In this document: positions 19,095 through 28,327 of the stretch, piece by piece
Position numbering within the stretch: position 1 is the stretch's first letter
Layout: each line of letters opens with the position of its first letter
The notes under the pieces: generated by a model
Databases searched by the model: none
What the model was told of the DNA's origin: nothing
Seen by the model: only the letters and a program-made list of their open reading frames with translations
Source of the DNA: Pseudomonadota bacterium
GTDB taxonomy: Bacteria; Pseudomonadota; Gammaproteobacteria; Burkholderiales; Rhodocyclaceae
Reading direction: 5' to 3'
Length of the DNA stretch: 64,000 nt
NCBI GenBank assembly: GCA_018241695.1
Contig: JAFEDH010000008.1
Coordinates: 62,001 to 126,000, forward strand
Translations under genes and position numbers: made by a program

Positions 19095-20739
19095 GAGCGG
19101 GCTCCAGATCCTTGGGTTGTTGGGTGAACAGCGCGGCGCCCGCGCGGTTGGGGCCGAAGCGCAGCGCCATGGCGAGGAAGTGGAAGACGAAGACGACGTG
19201 GCTGGCCACCATCAGGCTCCCGCCCACGCTGCGCCATCGCAGCCACGGCAGGGTGACGTTGACCGAATCCATGAAGGGGCGCGAGGCATCCAGCATGGCC
19301 AGGCCCTGCAGCCAGCCGCCGTAGGTGAGGCCGACGAAGTAGATCGTGACCCCGATGGCCGCCAGCCAGAAATGCAGGGAGATCAGCCGGGGGAAGGGCC
19401 ATTCCCAGTAGAGGATGCGCGGCATCATGAAGTAGATGGCGCCGAACAGCACCATGGTGACGAATCCGTAGGCGCCCAGATGCGCGTGCGCCACGGTGAA
19501 ATGCGTGAAGTGCGCCACCTGCTGCACCGAGCGCAATGCCTCGAACGACCCCTGCAGCGAAGAGAGGAAATACATGGCGCCGCCAAACATCATGAAACGC
19601 AGCGTGGGCGAATACAGCCCGAGGCGCATGCGGCCCTTCATGGTCAGGCCCATGTTGATGGAAAACGCCAGCACCGGCACGATCATCATCATGCTCTGCA
19701 CGATGGAAAGGGTGACCAGCCAGCCCGGCACCGGCCCGCCCACCAGATGGTGGCCGCCGACCTGGGCGTAGAAGAAGGCCAGCGTCCAGAAACCGAGGAT
19801 GGACAGGTTGTAGGAGCGGATCGGGCGCGCGATGATCTTGGGCAGAAAGTAGTAGATCGCGCCCACGGCCACGGGCGTGAACCACAGGCCCAGCACGTTG
19901 TGGCCATACCACCAGTTCATGGTTGCCTGCTCCACGCCGAAGTGCACGCCGGGTATCTTGCCGACGATGAACAGCATGGTGATCCACAGCAGCGCCGCCG
20001 TGTGATACCAGGTGGTCACGTAGAGCGACTCGACCTTGCGGCGGACCAGCGTGGTCATCACCGGCCCGATGATGCAGATCATGCCGGCGGCGAAGAAGAT
20101 GCCGATCTGCCAGGGCATTTCCAGATATTCGAGCCCGTCCGTCCAGCCCGAGCCGATCGCGCCGATGCCGCTGGCAATGGCGATATTCACCAGGGCGCCG
20201 CCGAGCATGATCCACATGTTGCCGATCAGCGGTGTGCGCAGCAGGCGTGGCATGAGCCAGATGATGATGCCCAGCTCGGCGTTGGTGATCCAGCCGTAGA
20301 GCACCACCGTGAGGTGCACGGTGCGGATGCGGCCAAAGGTCATCCACGCCTCGCTCACCAGAAAGTCGGGCCAGTGCAGCTTGAGCGAGGCCACGAGCCC
20401 GGCGATGCTGCCGAACAGCAGCCACATGCAGGCAAAGGCGATGAACATGAAAACCGGAAAGGCGCTGGAACGGTCGGCGGCGAGGCGGTCGGCCAGTTCC
20501 CCGGCACTGGGCGGGTGGTCCGTATCGCCCGGCTCGGCCGCTGCTGCCTTCAGCTGGTGCTGCCGGGCGGGGTCGAGCGCCGGGTCTTCGGCATGGCCGA
20601 TTTCACCCTGAACAAAGATGGCCGATGCCGCCTTGGGGTTTTCTACCAGCAGACCTTTGCGCAGTGACCAGATGAAGGCAAACAGCCCCAGGATCGACAG
20701 CAAAAAAGCCCCCAGCAGGCTCAGGATGGCACTGTCCAT
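19084..20739 (-). CDS. ccoN: cbb3-type cytochrome c oxidase subunit I with CcoS-like N-terminus
   Basis: A 551-residue C-type haem-copper oxidase catalytic subunit. CuB ligands are visible as WWYGHN and GGHHLVGG, and the helix containing FWTLAFFYAQ keeps a Tyr at the position of the cross-linked tyrosine of cbb3 enzymes. Low-spin haem ligands lie in RIRTVHLTVVLYGW and AHAHLGAYGF. The first ~100 residues are unusual: one extra helix then WSLRKGLLVENPKAASAIF and a long polar segment. This resembles the small assembly protein CcoS (helix, short basic turn, acidic tail) fused in front of the CcoN core. The ATG at 20739 has AAAGGAAG at proper spacing; a GTG six bases upstream is too close to it. 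It heads the operon ccoN-ccoO-cytochrome c-SCO-membrane protein. Confidence 0.92.
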   Translation of the reverse strand: MDSAILSLLGAFLLSILGLFAFIWSLRKGLLVENPKAASAIFVQGEIGHAEDPALDPARQHQLKAAAAEPGDTDHPPSAGELADRLAADRSSAFPVFMFIAFACMWLLFGSIAGLVASLKLHWPDFLVSEAWMTFGRIRTVHLTVVLYGWITNAELGIIIWLMPRLLRTPLIGNMWIMLGGALVNIAIASGIGAIGSGWTDGLEYLEMPWQIGIFFAAGMICIIGPVMTTLVRRKVESLYVTTWYHTAALLWITMLFIVGKIPGVHFGVEQATMNWWYGHNVLGLWFTPVAVGAIYYFLPKIIARPIRSYNLSILGFWTLAFFYAQVGGHHLVGGPVPGWLVTLSIVQSMMMIVPVLAFSINMGLTMKGRMRLGLYSPTLRFMMFGGAMYFLSSLQGSFEALRSVQQVAHFTHFTVAHAHLGAYGFVTMVLFGAIYFMMPRILYWEWPFPRLISLHFWLAAIGVTIYFVGLTYGGWLQGLAMLDASRPFMDSVNVTLPWLRWRSVGGSLMVASHVVFVFHFLAMALRFGPNRAGAALFTQQPKDLEPAHGE

Positions 20740-21074
20740 GGTCACACTTCCTTTCGGTCAAAGGCGCTACCGGCAGCTTCATCGGGTGCAACCCAGGTGC
20801 ACCTCAAGCAACGAACCTTCAACCCGCAACAGCGCCAACAAAACCGATTGTAGGAAATTCCCGGAAAAGTGCAAACCCTGATGGATACTGGGATTGCCAC
20901 TGCCAGCAGCATGGGTTTGCGGCATCAGTGCCTGTGTGGTGAAGCGGAAAAACAGTGTCGGGATGATCCGGAAAATATCCGTTCGTACCGTGGTCATATC
21001 GCGCCGGCCAGGCGATTTTTTGCGGCTATCCCATAATGGAAACGGATACCGGCGCGGGAGAACGCGGGGGCGCT
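20740..21074. other. Divergent intergenic region ccoN / putA
   Basis: About 335 bp between two divergent starts. It must hold the promoters of the oxidase operon and of putA. I looked for an FNR/ANR-type site (TTGAT-N4-ATCAA) expected for a cbb3 operon and found none. An in-frame ATG at 21036 could extend putA by 13 residues but lacks a ribosome-binding sequence. Confidence 0.5.
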
Positions 21075-23954
21075 ATGAGTGATCTCGCTATGAGCGATCT
21101 GGAAGCGGACATCCGGCAACTGGGCCTGCGGCTTCATGCCCGGGCGCGCAGGCCCGGGCTGCTGCGGGGTCTGAGTGGCCGGCTGCTGGCGCGGGTGGCG
21201 CGGGACGACGGGTGGCGCGACAGTCTTTTTCCGCTGATCGAAGCGCTGCCCCAGTTGCGCGATGCCGGCGCGATCGCCGCCCATCTGCGCGCCGGCTTGC
21301 CGGCGGCGCGGCGCGCGGACTGGCTGGATGCGCTGCTGCGCCTCGCGGCCCGGCCGGGGCTGGCCTGGAGCGTGCGGGTCTTCACGCGGCGGCTGGCGCT
21401 GCACTTTCTGTGCGAGGAAAACGAAAAGGCGCTCCGTGGCGTGCTGGCCGGACTGGCGCGGGTGCCCGCACGGGCCACGCTGGATGCGGTGGGCGAGCAG
21501 GTGCTGAGCGAAGCCGAGGCCGATCAATACCTCGACCGCAATCTGCGCCTGCTGGAGTGGATGGGGACAATGGCCCGCCCGCACGGCCCGCCCCATCTTT
21601 CCCTCAAGCTCAGCGCGCTCACGCCGCGCTTTGATCCCCTCGACCCCGGCGGCACGCGGCACCGGGTGCTGGGACGCATGGCGCCGCTGATCGATGCCGC
21701 ATCTCGCCTGGGGGCGACGCTCACGGTGGATATGGAGCACTACGCCCTCAAGGAGGCGATCCTCGATCTCTTTCTCCATCTGGCCGAAGCCTGCCCGGGT
21801 GCCTGGCAGCCCGCCATCGCCCTGCAGGCCTATCTGCGCGACACGGGCGACGATCTGGTCCGTGTCCATGCCACCGCCCGACGGCTGGGCCGGCGGCTGG
21901 GCGTGCGCCTGGTGAAGGGCGCCTATTGGGATCAGGAGCAGGCCTGGGCGGCCCAGCGTGGCTGGCCCGTGCCGGCATGGACCGACAAGGCCGCCACCGA
22001 TGCGGCCTTCGAGGCCCATACAGTCTGGCTGCTGGAGCGCAGCGACTGCCTGCATCCGGCCATCGCATCCCACAATCTGCGCAGCCAGGCGCTGGCCCTG
22101 ACCCACGCGCGCCGGCTTGGTATTGCCGACACCGATTGGGAAATGCAGATGCTGTTCGGCATGGCCGAGCCCCTGCGCGATGCGCTGGCGGGGGAGGGCG
22201 CGCCGCTGCGCATCTATGTGCCCACCGGTGCGCTGGATACGGGCATCGCCTACCTGATCCGGCGCCTGATGGAAAACACCGCCTCCACCAGCGTGCTGCG
22301 TCAGTCCTACCTCGATGGCGTGGATGCGGAGTCGCTGTTGCAGACACCTCACCCGCCCCCTGTCCGGGAGAGCGCCGCGCTGCCGGCGCCAGCGAAAACC
22401 TTTGCCAATCTGCCCCTGCTGGATTTCAGCCAGGCCGGAGAGCGCGACCGTTTCGCCGGTGCGCTGCGTTCGGTCCGCGCCCGTTTGCCGCTGCGCCATG
22501 CCGGGTTTTCCGGGCGGCATCTGGCGCGCAATCCTGCGGCCCCGGAAGAAGTGCTGGGGGAAGTCGGGCTGGCCCTGCCCGAGGATGCCGATATCGCCGT
22601 GGCCCGGGCCCGGGCGGCTTTCCCCGCCTGGCGCGACACGCCGGCCAGCGAACGCTGCGCACGCCTGCGCCGGGCCGCGGCGCTGCTGGCCGCGCGGCGC
22701 CACGAACTCGCCGCCCTCGCCGTGCTGGAAACTGCGAAGCCCTGGCGCGAAGCCGATGCCGACGTGGCCGAAGCGGTTGATTTCCTCGGCTACTACGCCG
22801 GTCAGATGGAAATCCTCGACGGCTGGAACGACACGCACAACTTCCCCGGCGAGGACAACGCCTGGCGCTACGAACCCCGCGGCGTGGCGGTGGTGATCGC
22901 TCCCTGGAACTTCCCCTATGCCCTGCTCTGCGGCATGACCTCGGCCGCGCTGGCAGCCGGCAACTGCGTGGTGATGAAGCCGGCCCTGCCCGCCCTGCTG
23001 ACGGCCCATGCCCTGCGCGACGTGCTGCATGAAGCCGGCATTCCGTTTGATGTGCTGCAATTGCTGCCCGGTGACGCCGACGTGGGCGAGGCCCTGGTGT
23101 GCCATGCCGGTGTTCAGGTGGTGGCCTTTACCGGTTCGCGCCAGACCGGGCTGGCGATACTCCGTGCGGCGCACACGCCGGCGCCGGAGCAGCGCCACGT
23201 CAAGCAGGTGGTGTGTGAAATGGGGGGCAAGAATGCCATCGTGGTGGATGCCGACGCCGATCCGGATGAAGCGGTGGCCGGCATCCTCGCCTCCGCTTTC
23301 GGCTACAGCGGGCAGAAGTGCTCGGCCTGTTCGCGTGTCATCGTCGTGGAGCCGGTGCACGATGCTCTGCTCTCGCGCCTGGCCGCGGCGGCCGATGCCC
23401 TGGTCTGGGGTCCGCCCGAGGATCCGGCCTGCGATCACGGCCCGCTGATCAGCGCCGCGGCGCGCGACAAGGCGCTGTCCTATATCGAAATCGGCCGTCA
23501 GGAAGGCCGCATGGTGTGGCAGGGCTGGGTGCCGGGCGCGGAAAAGGGCGGCGGCTGGTATGTGTCGCCGACGATCTTCGCCGATATCCGGCCCCATCAC
23601 CGGCTGGCGCGGGAGGAAGTGTTCGGGCCGGTCCTGGCGGTGATGCGGGCGCCCGATTTCGCAACGGCGCTGGAGATGGCGCTGGACTCCGACTATGCCC
23701 TCACCGGCGGCGTATACAGCCGCCTGCCCGCGCATCTCGCCCTGGCCCGCGCCCGCTTCGCCGTGGGCAATCTCTATCTCAACCGCCCCATCACCGGTGC
23801 CCGTGTCGGCATCCAGTCCTTTGGCGGCGTGGCGCTCTCGGGCACCGGCATCCAGGCCGGCGGGCCGGATTACCTCAAGCAGTTTCTCTGGAGCCGGTGC
23901 GTGAGTGTCAACACCATGCGCCACGGCTTCATGCCATCGGTGTCCGCGCCATGA
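21075..23954 (+). CDS. putA: Bifunctional proline dehydrogenase / glutamate semialdehyde dehydrogenase PutA
   Basis: A ~959-residue PutA (972 if the upstream ATG at 21036 is used). The N-terminal two-thirds of the first half is the FAD-dependent proline dehydrogenase barrel (HLSLKLSALTPRF; GVRLVKGAYWDQE; FEAHTVWLL; YVPTGALDTGIAYLIRRLMEN split across the domain end). The C-terminal half is an aldehyde dehydrogenase with PWNFPYALLCGM, VCEMGGKNAIVV and catalytic Cys in GYSGQKCSACSR. Together they take proline through P5C to glutamate. It lacks the ribbon-helix-helix DNA-binding domain of long PutA proteins, so it should not repress itself. Its stop overlaps the next gene, an arginase-ornithine aminotransferase fusion that feeds P5C to the second active site. 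Confidence 0.95.
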   Translation: MSDLAMSDLEADIRQLGLRLHARARRPGLLRGLSGRLLARVARDDGWRDSLFPLIEALPQLRDAGAIAAHLRAGLPAARRADWLDALLRLAARPGLAWSVRVFTRRLALHFLCEENEKALRGVLAGLARVPARATLDAVGEQVLSEAEADQYLDRNLRLLEWMGTMARPHGPPHLSLKLSALTPRFDPLDPGGTRHRVLGRMAPLIDAASRLGATLTVDMEHYALKEAILDLFLHLAEACPGAWQPAIALQAYLRDTGDDLVRVHATARRLGRRLGVRLVKGAYWDQEQAWAAQRGWPVPAWTDKAATDAAFEAHTVWLLERSDCLHPAIASHNLRSQALALTHARRLGIADTDWEMQMLFGMAEPLRDALAGEGAPLRIYVPTGALDTGIAYLIRRLMENTASTSVLRQSYLDGVDAESLLQTPHPPPVRESAALPAPAKTFANLPLLDFSQAGERDRFAGALRSVRARLPLRHAGFSGRHLARNPAAPEEVLGEVGLALPEDADIAVARARAAFPAWRDTPASERCARLRRAAALLAARRHELAALAVLETAKPWREADADVAEAVDFLGYYAGQMEILDGWNDTHNFPGEDNAWRYEPRGVAVVIAPWNFPYALLCGMTSAALAAGNCVVMKPALPALLTAHALRDVLHEAGIPFDVLQLLPGDADVGEALVCHAGVQVVAFTGSRQTGLAILRAAHTPAPEQRHVKQVVCEMGGKNAIVVDADADPDEAVAGILASAFGYSGQKCSACSRVIVVEPVHDALLSRLAAAADALVWGPPEDPACDHGPLISAAARDKALSYIEIGRQEGRMVWQGWVPGAEKGGGWYVSPTIFADIRPHHRLAREEVFGPVLAVMRAPDFATALEMALDSDYALTGGVYSRLPAHLALARARFAVGNLYLNRPITGARVGIQSFGGVALSGTGIQAGGPDYLKQFLWSRCVSVNTMRHGFMPSVSAP

Positions 23955-26026
23955 AAGCGATCGACCTGATTCCAGTGCCCAGCGCCCTCGGAGCACCCGA
24001 TGCCGGTGCCGCCGACGGGCCGGAGGCGCTGCGCCGGGCGGGTGCCCTCACCGCCCTGCATCGTTGCGGCCTGGCGGCGGAATGGGCGTCCGCAATCACA
24101 CCGGCAATCCCGCCCGCGATTTCACCCGGCACGGGCAACCGCTGGTCAGCCCTCGCCGATCTCTGGCAACGTCTGGCCGATATGGTGGCGGCCAGCCTCG
24201 GCAACGACCGGCTGCCCCTCGTGCTGGGGGGCGACCATGCCATTGCGGTCGGCACCTGGCGTGGTGTGGCGGCGGCTACGCCGGCACCGTCCGGTCTGCT
24301 CTGGATCGATGCCCATCTCGATGCCCACACGCCGCAGGACAGCCTTTCCGCCAATCCGCATGGCATGCCGGTGGCGCTCCTCCTCGGCGATCCGGGGCCG
24401 CCTCTGGCGCGGCCGGTGCTGGCGCCACGCCATCTTTGCCTGGTGGGTGGCCGCAGCTGGGAACCGACGGAACGGGCGCGTCTGGACCGCTTCGGCGTGC
24501 GTGTTTTCGATCAGGCCGAGATCAATCGCCGCGGCCTGCCGGCCGTGCTCGCCGATGCGCTCGCCATCGTGGAGGCGGCGCCGGGGGGATTCGGGATTTC
24601 CCTCGATCTGGATGTGTTCGACCCGGCCGATGCGCCCGGAGTGAACGCGCCCGTGGCGGGTGGTTACAGCACCTCCCGGTGGCTTCAGGCGTTGTGCGGC
24701 CTGGCGCGGCGGGCGGGCTGCCGCGCGGTGGAAATCACCGAATGCGACGGCCTGCGCGATCGCGATGGCCGCACCGCGGCGCTGGCCTGCCGTCTGCTGG
24801 AAACCCTGTTCGCCCCCGATGCGGATACCCTGCGCGCACTGGAAGACCACCACGGCGCGCATAACTACGCCCCCCTGCCGGTGGTGCTCCAGCGCGGCGA
24901 GGGCTGCCGCGTGTGGGACACCGCAGGCCGCTGCTACCTGGACATGATGTCGGCGTACTCGGCGACCAGTTTCGGCCATGCCCATCCGCGCCTGGTGGCC
25001 GCGCTGGCGCGACAGGCCGGGCAACTGGCGGTGACCGGCCGCGCCTTTCACAACGAGGTGCTGCCCGCCTTCCTGCGCCGGCTCACCGAGCTCACCGGCT
25101 ACGCCCGCGCCCTGCCGGTTAACAGCGGGGTCGAGGCGGTGGAAACGGCGCTCAAGGCGGCGCGCAAATGGGGCTACCGGGTGAAGGGCATCGCACCGGA
25201 ACAGGCCGTGATCATCGCCTGCCAGGGGAATTTTCATGGCCGCACCCTGGGGGCCGTGGGCCTGTCCGGCGAAGCGCAATACCGCGCCGGGTTCGGCCCC
25301 TTCGCGCCGGGATTCGTCACCGTTCCCTATGGCGATGTGGCGGCCCTTGCGGCGGCCATCACGCCGGACACGGCCGCCTTTCTGGTGGAGCCGATCCAGG
25401 GCGAGGGCGGCATCATCGTGCCGCCTCCCGGCTATCTGGCCGCCTGCGCCGAACTCTGCCGGCGCGAGCGGGTGCTGCTGCTTGCCGACGAGGTGCAGAC
25501 CGGCCTGGGCCGGACCGGCACGCTGCTGGCAAGCTGGCATGAAGGTGTGAGGCCCGATGGCGTGATCCTCGGCAAGGCGCTGGGCGGCGGGCTCTATCCC
25601 GTCTCCGCCTTTCTCGCCAGCGCGGAGGTGATGGATGTTTTCGGTCCCGGCGACCATGGCTCCACCTTCGGCGGCAACGCACTGGCCGCCGCCATCGGGC
25701 TGGCCGCGCTGGATCTGCTGGTGGAAGAAAACCTGCCCGCGCGCGCCGCCCGCCTCGGCGCCGATTTCATGGCGCGGCTGCAAGCCCTGGACAATCCGCT
25801 GATCCGCTCGGTGCGCGGGCGCGGCCTCTTGATCGGCCTCGATCTCGATCCGGCCCGCTGCGACGGCTACGGTGCGGCGCTGGCCCTGCTCGAAGCCGGC
25901 ATCCTGACCCGGGAAACCCGCGGCTCGGTGATCCGGCTGGCCCCGCCCCTGATCATCGACGCCATGGAGCTTGCCTGGGCGCAGGAACGCATCGAAACGG
26001 TTCTCGCGCGTCTCGCCTCATCTTAG
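23951..26026 (+). CDS. Arginase-ornithine aminotransferase fusion protein
   Basis: A 691-residue two-domain enzyme. Residues 1 to about 295 are an arginase/ureohydrolase with the binuclear manganese ligands: VLGGDHAIAVGT, WIDAHLDAH, SANPHGMP and SLDLDVFDPADAPGVNAP. From about residue 300 (HGAHNYAPLPVVLQRGEG, CYLDMMSAYSATSFGHAHPR) to the end it is a full-length ornithine-oxo-acid transaminase of PLP fold type I, with the Schiff-base Lys in DGVILGKALGGGLYPVSAF. The fused protein should hydrolyse arginine to ornithine and urea, then transaminate ornithine to glutamate semialdehyde. The start overlaps the putA stop (ATGA), and PutA then oxidises the product. I see no stop or frameshift at the junction, so the fusion is real in this sequence. 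Confidence 0.93.
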   Translation: MKAIDLIPVPSALGAPDAGAADGPEALRRAGALTALHRCGLAAEWASAITPAIPPAISPGTGNRWSALADLWQRLADMVAASLGNDRLPLVLGGDHAIAVGTWRGVAAATPAPSGLLWIDAHLDAHTPQDSLSANPHGMPVALLLGDPGPPLARPVLAPRHLCLVGGRSWEPTERARLDRFGVRVFDQAEINRRGLPAVLADALAIVEAAPGGFGISLDLDVFDPADAPGVNAPVAGGYSTSRWLQALCGLARRAGCRAVEITECDGLRDRDGRTAALACRLLETLFAPDADTLRALEDHHGAHNYAPLPVVLQRGEGCRVWDTAGRCYLDMMSAYSATSFGHAHPRLVAALARQAGQLAVTGRAFHNEVLPAFLRRLTELTGYARALPVNSGVEAVETALKAARKWGYRVKGIAPEQAVIIACQGNFHGRTLGAVGLSGEAQYRAGFGPFAPGFVTVPYGDVAALAAAITPDTAAFLVEPIQGEGGIIVPPPGYLAACAELCRRERVLLLADEVQTGLGRTGTLLASWHEGVRPDGVILGKALGGGLYPVSAFLASAEVMDVFGPGDHGSTFGGNALAAAIGLAALDLLVEENLPARAARLGADFMARLQALDNPLIRSVRGRGLLIGLDLDPARCDGYGAALALLEAGILTRETRGSVIRLAPPLIIDAMELAWAQERIETVLARLASS

Positions 26027-26114
26027 CGAGGGGGCGTGATGCGCTGCCGGCGCGATTTTGTGGAGGGGAAGATGGTGCCTACAATGGGTGCCTGCCCTTA
26101 ACAGCCCGACACCG

Positions 26115-26465
26115 ATGATCACCGCCTTCACCCAGTTGCTGCTGTTCCAGTTCGCCGGCGAATTCCTGGTGCGTTTTTTCTCCCTGCCGCTGCCCGGCCC
26201 CGTGGTGGGCATGGCCCTGTGTTTCGTCTTCCTCATCCTGCGCGGGGAGCCCAGCCACGAACTGCGCCAGACCGGCAGCGGACTTTTGCAGCACATGTCC
26301 CTGCTTTTCATTCCGGCGGGCGTGGGGGTGATGCAGTATTTCGACAGGGTGGAGCAGGAGTGGCTGCCCATCGGCGCCGCTCTGCTGGCAAGCACGGTGC
26401 TGGCCATCGCCGTCACCGCCGGCGTGCTGAAGATGCTGGGCGGTGCACGGCGGGAGGACGCATGA
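26115..26465 (+). CDS. CidA/LrgA family holin-like membrane protein
   Basis: A 116-residue protein with four predicted helices, matching the usual size of CidA/LrgA. Recognisable segments are LPLPGPVVGMALCFVFLIL and LLFIPAGVGVMQYF. The ATG at 26115 starts the first helix; an earlier in-frame start adds an unlikely polar extension. Its stop overlaps the start of the LrgB-like gene by four bases, the standard arrangement. These pairs are described either as murein-hydrolase-controlling holin/antiholin systems or as transporters of pyruvate and related overflow acids. Which one applies here cannot be told. Confidence 0.9.
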   Translation: MITAFTQLLLFQFAGEFLVRFFSLPLPGPVVGMALCFVFLILRGEPSHELRQTGSGLLQHMSLLFIPAGVGVMQYFDRVEQEWLPIGAALLASTVLAIAVTAGVLKMLGGARREDA

Positions 26466-27163
26466 ATCTCCACGAGCTGATGGTCCAGCCGCTCACCGGG
26501 CTGTTGCTGACGCTGCTGCTCTACGTCTTCGGCCTTGCCATCTACCGCCGCAGTGGAGGCAACCCGCTCGCCAATCCGGTGATCGTCGCCATGGTGGTGC
26601 TGGTGCCGCTACTGATCGTGACCGGCACACCCTATGCCGAATATTTTCGTGGCGCGCAGTTCATCCATTTCCTGCTGGGGCCGGCGACGGTGGCGCTGGC
26701 GATTCCGCTGCATGCCCAGATCAGGCGCCTGCGGACGATGTTCACGCCACTGGTGACGGCCCTGCTGGCGGGGTCTGCCACCGCCGTGGTGTCGGCGGTG
26801 CTGATCGGCCGCGCGCTGGGGGCGAGCCGGGAGACGCTGCTTTCCCTCGCACCCAAATCGGTGACCACGCCAATTGCGATGGGCATCGCGGAGCGGCTGG
26901 GTGGCCTGCCCCCGCTGGCGGCGGTGCTGGTGATCCTCACCGGCACCCTCGGCATCGTGGTCGCCCAGCCCATCTATCGTCTGTTGCGCATTCACGACCC
27001 GGCCACGCGCGGCTTTGCCCTCGGCCTTGCCGCCCACGGCATCGGTACCGCGCGAGCCTTTCAGATGAACGAGATTTCCGGCGCCTTCGCCGGGCTGGCG
27101 ATGGGCCTCAATGGCCTGCTCACCGCGGTGATGCTGCCCCTGCTGCTGCCGCTGCTGGGATGA
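26462..27163 (+). CDS. LrgB/CidB family membrane protein
   Basis: A 233-residue polytopic membrane protein, partner of the preceding CidA/LrgA gene. Family segments include HFLLGPATVALAIPL, LAPKSVTTPIAMGIAERLGG and HGIGTARAFQMNEISGAFAG. The start overlaps the previous stop (ATGA). The pair is thought to affect autolysis or export of overflow metabolites. The gene is convergent with dut, with only about 30 bp between them and no clear terminator. Confidence 0.93.
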   Translation: MNLHELMVQPLTGLLLTLLLYVFGLAIYRRSGGNPLANPVIVAMVVLVPLLIVTGTPYAEYFRGAQFIHFLLGPATVALAIPLHAQIRRLRTMFTPLVTALLAGSATAVVSAVLIGRALGASRETLLSLAPKSVTTPIAMGIAERLGGLPPLAAVLVILTGTLGIVVAQPIYRLLRIHDPATRGFALGLAAHGIGTARAFQMNEISGAFAGLAMGLNGLLTAVMLPLLLPLLG

Positions 27164-27196
27164 TGCTGGGCTGACACTGGACTGATGCAGGCGCTG

Positions 27197-27661
27197 CTAG
27201 CGCTGGCCCGTGCTACCGAAGCCGCCGGCGCCGCGTCCGGTTTCGGTCGAGAAATCGTCCGTGAAGTGCAGGGCCACCTGCACCACCGGCTGGAACAGGA
27301 GCTGGGCGATGCGGTCGCCCGGCTCGATGCGAAACGGCTTGTCACCGTCGTTCGTCAGGATGACGCGGATTTCACCGTGGTAGTCGGAATCGATCACGCC
27401 GATGCCCTGGGCAACGCGAACACCGTGGTTCAGCGAAAGCCCCGAGCGCGAGGCGACAACGGCCACCAGGCCCGGGTCCATCATATTGAGCGCGATGCCG
27501 GTGTCGACCAGCAGGCGCTGGCCTGGCTGAATCGTGACAACGCTTTCAATGCAGGCGCGCAGATCCATGGCGGCCGAACCCTCCGTCGCGTAGGCCGGTA
27601 GCGGAAGCTCCTTGCCCAGCAGCGGGTTGACGATTTTGGCTTCAATGCGGCGTTTGAACAT
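27197..27661 (-). CDS. dut: Deoxyuridine 5'-triphosphate nucleotidohydrolase
   Basis: A 154-residue trimeric dUTPase that hydrolyses dUTP to dUMP and pyrophosphate, keeping uracil out of DNA. All five family motifs are visible: [12 protein letters not shown] (1), [11 protein letters not shown] (2), [13 protein letters not shown] (3, with catalytic Asp), [10 protein letters not shown] (4) and the C-terminal [12 protein letters not shown] (5). Length is normal. It lies 17 bp downstream of an acetyltransferase gene, just outside the integron's distal end. Confidence 0.96.
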   Translation of the reverse strand: MFKRRIEAKIVNPLLGKELPLPAYATEGSAAMDLRACIESVVTIQPGQRLLVDTGIALNMMDPGLVAVVASRSGLSLNHGVRVAQGIGVIDSDYHGEIRVILTNDGDKPFRIEPGDRIAQLLFQPVVQVALHFTDDFSTETGRGAGGFGSTGQR

Positions 27662-27678
27662 TTTTGTTTCTCATGGCT

Positions 27679-28125
27679 TCAGTGGGTGTCGCCAGCCTCG
27701 CTCAGGTGCAGCAGCGGGAATGGCATACCCTGTGAATCGGTGGGAGAGCGGCCGGCCACCTCGAACCCGTTGGCCAGATAGAAAGCCAATGCACGCGGAT
27801 TGTCTTCATTGACATCCACCAGCAGCCTGCCGCGCAATTTTCTCGCATGTTCGAGCATGAGTTTTCCTCCCCCCTGCCGAAAGCTGGCCGGAGCGATGAA
27901 CAATGCCTCAATCCTGTTTTTATCCATTCCCATGAAGCCAAGGGGCCTGGCTGCCTCATCACACAGCACCCACAATTCGAGCCCGGGCATGGCATGGTCG
28001 CGAACGATCGGCAAAAGGGACTGGATATCCTGCTCCGTCAGAAAGCCATGTGACGCACGGACCGATTGCTCCCAGATGTCAAGGAGAATTGGATGATCAT
28101 CGGGCCGGGCTTCGCGGATATTCAT
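27679..28125 (-). CDS. GNAT N-acetyltransferase (YjaB-like)
   Basis: A 148-residue GNAT-fold acetyltransferase. The start MNIREARPDDHPILLDIWEQ and SVRASHGFLTEQDI, the core IEALFIAPASFRQGGGKLML (acetyl-CoA loop) and NEDNPRALAFYLANGFEVAG match the YjaB-type subgroup. The substrate is unknown. Its ATG overlaps the stop of a 58-codon upstream reading frame by four bases. It lies immediately beyond the last attC site of the integron and has no attC of its own. It could be ordinary chromosome or a terminal cassette that lost its site. Confidence 0.88.
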   Translation of the reverse strand: MNIREARPDDHPILLDIWEQSVRASHGFLTEQDIQSLLPIVRDHAMPGLELWVLCDEAARPLGFMGMDKNRIEALFIAPASFRQGGGKLMLEHARKLRGRLLVDVNEDNPRALAFYLANGFEVAGRSPTDSQGMPFPLLHLSEAGDTH

Positions 28126-28298
28126 GTGCGGGATGCTGCGCAGTATGTCGTCTGGCGCTTGAAATGGCCGCCGCCGGCGGCCGGTCGAGAAAAAAGCGCG
28201 AGGTACTTCACGCAGGCATGATCAACGAGTGGTGTAAGCGCGTCGTATGCGGCGGACACGGGGGCCGCGAGCAAGACATCGTGTCGGTAGTTAGTCAT
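28122..28298 (-). CDS. Small ORF coupled to the acetyltransferase gene
   Basis: A 58-residue frame with a plausible ribosome-binding sequence (AAAGGTGG, six bases before ATG) and a stop that overlaps the following gene by ATGA. The N-terminus YRHDVLLAAPVSAAYDALTP vaguely recalls the first strand and helix of SRPBCC-fold proteins, but the remainder does not continue that fold. It may be a truncated gene or a leader peptide. It starts about 30 bp after attC-7, where an eighth cassette would begin. I do not recognise a function. Confidence 0.4.
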   Translation of the reverse strand: MTNYRHDVLLAAPVSAAYDALTPLVDHACVKYLALFSRPAAGGGHFKRQTTYCAASRT

Positions 28299-28327
28299 CA
28301 AGTCCACCTTTCGAGTGGCCTTCTGCC

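Noticed and set aside
19084..20739. Nitric oxide reductase instead of oxygen reductase
   Set aside because: The WWYGHN and GGHH CuB ligands and the tyrosine position match cbb3 oxidases, and no Glu ligand of NorB type is seen at the metal site.
20740..21074. FNR/ANR box upstream of ccoN
   Set aside because: No TTGAT-N4-ATCAA-like palindrome was found in the region.
20994..23996. Thousand-codon open frame antisense to putA
   Set aside because: It is an antisense artefact of GC-rich coding DNA; its translation shows no fold motif while putA is complete.
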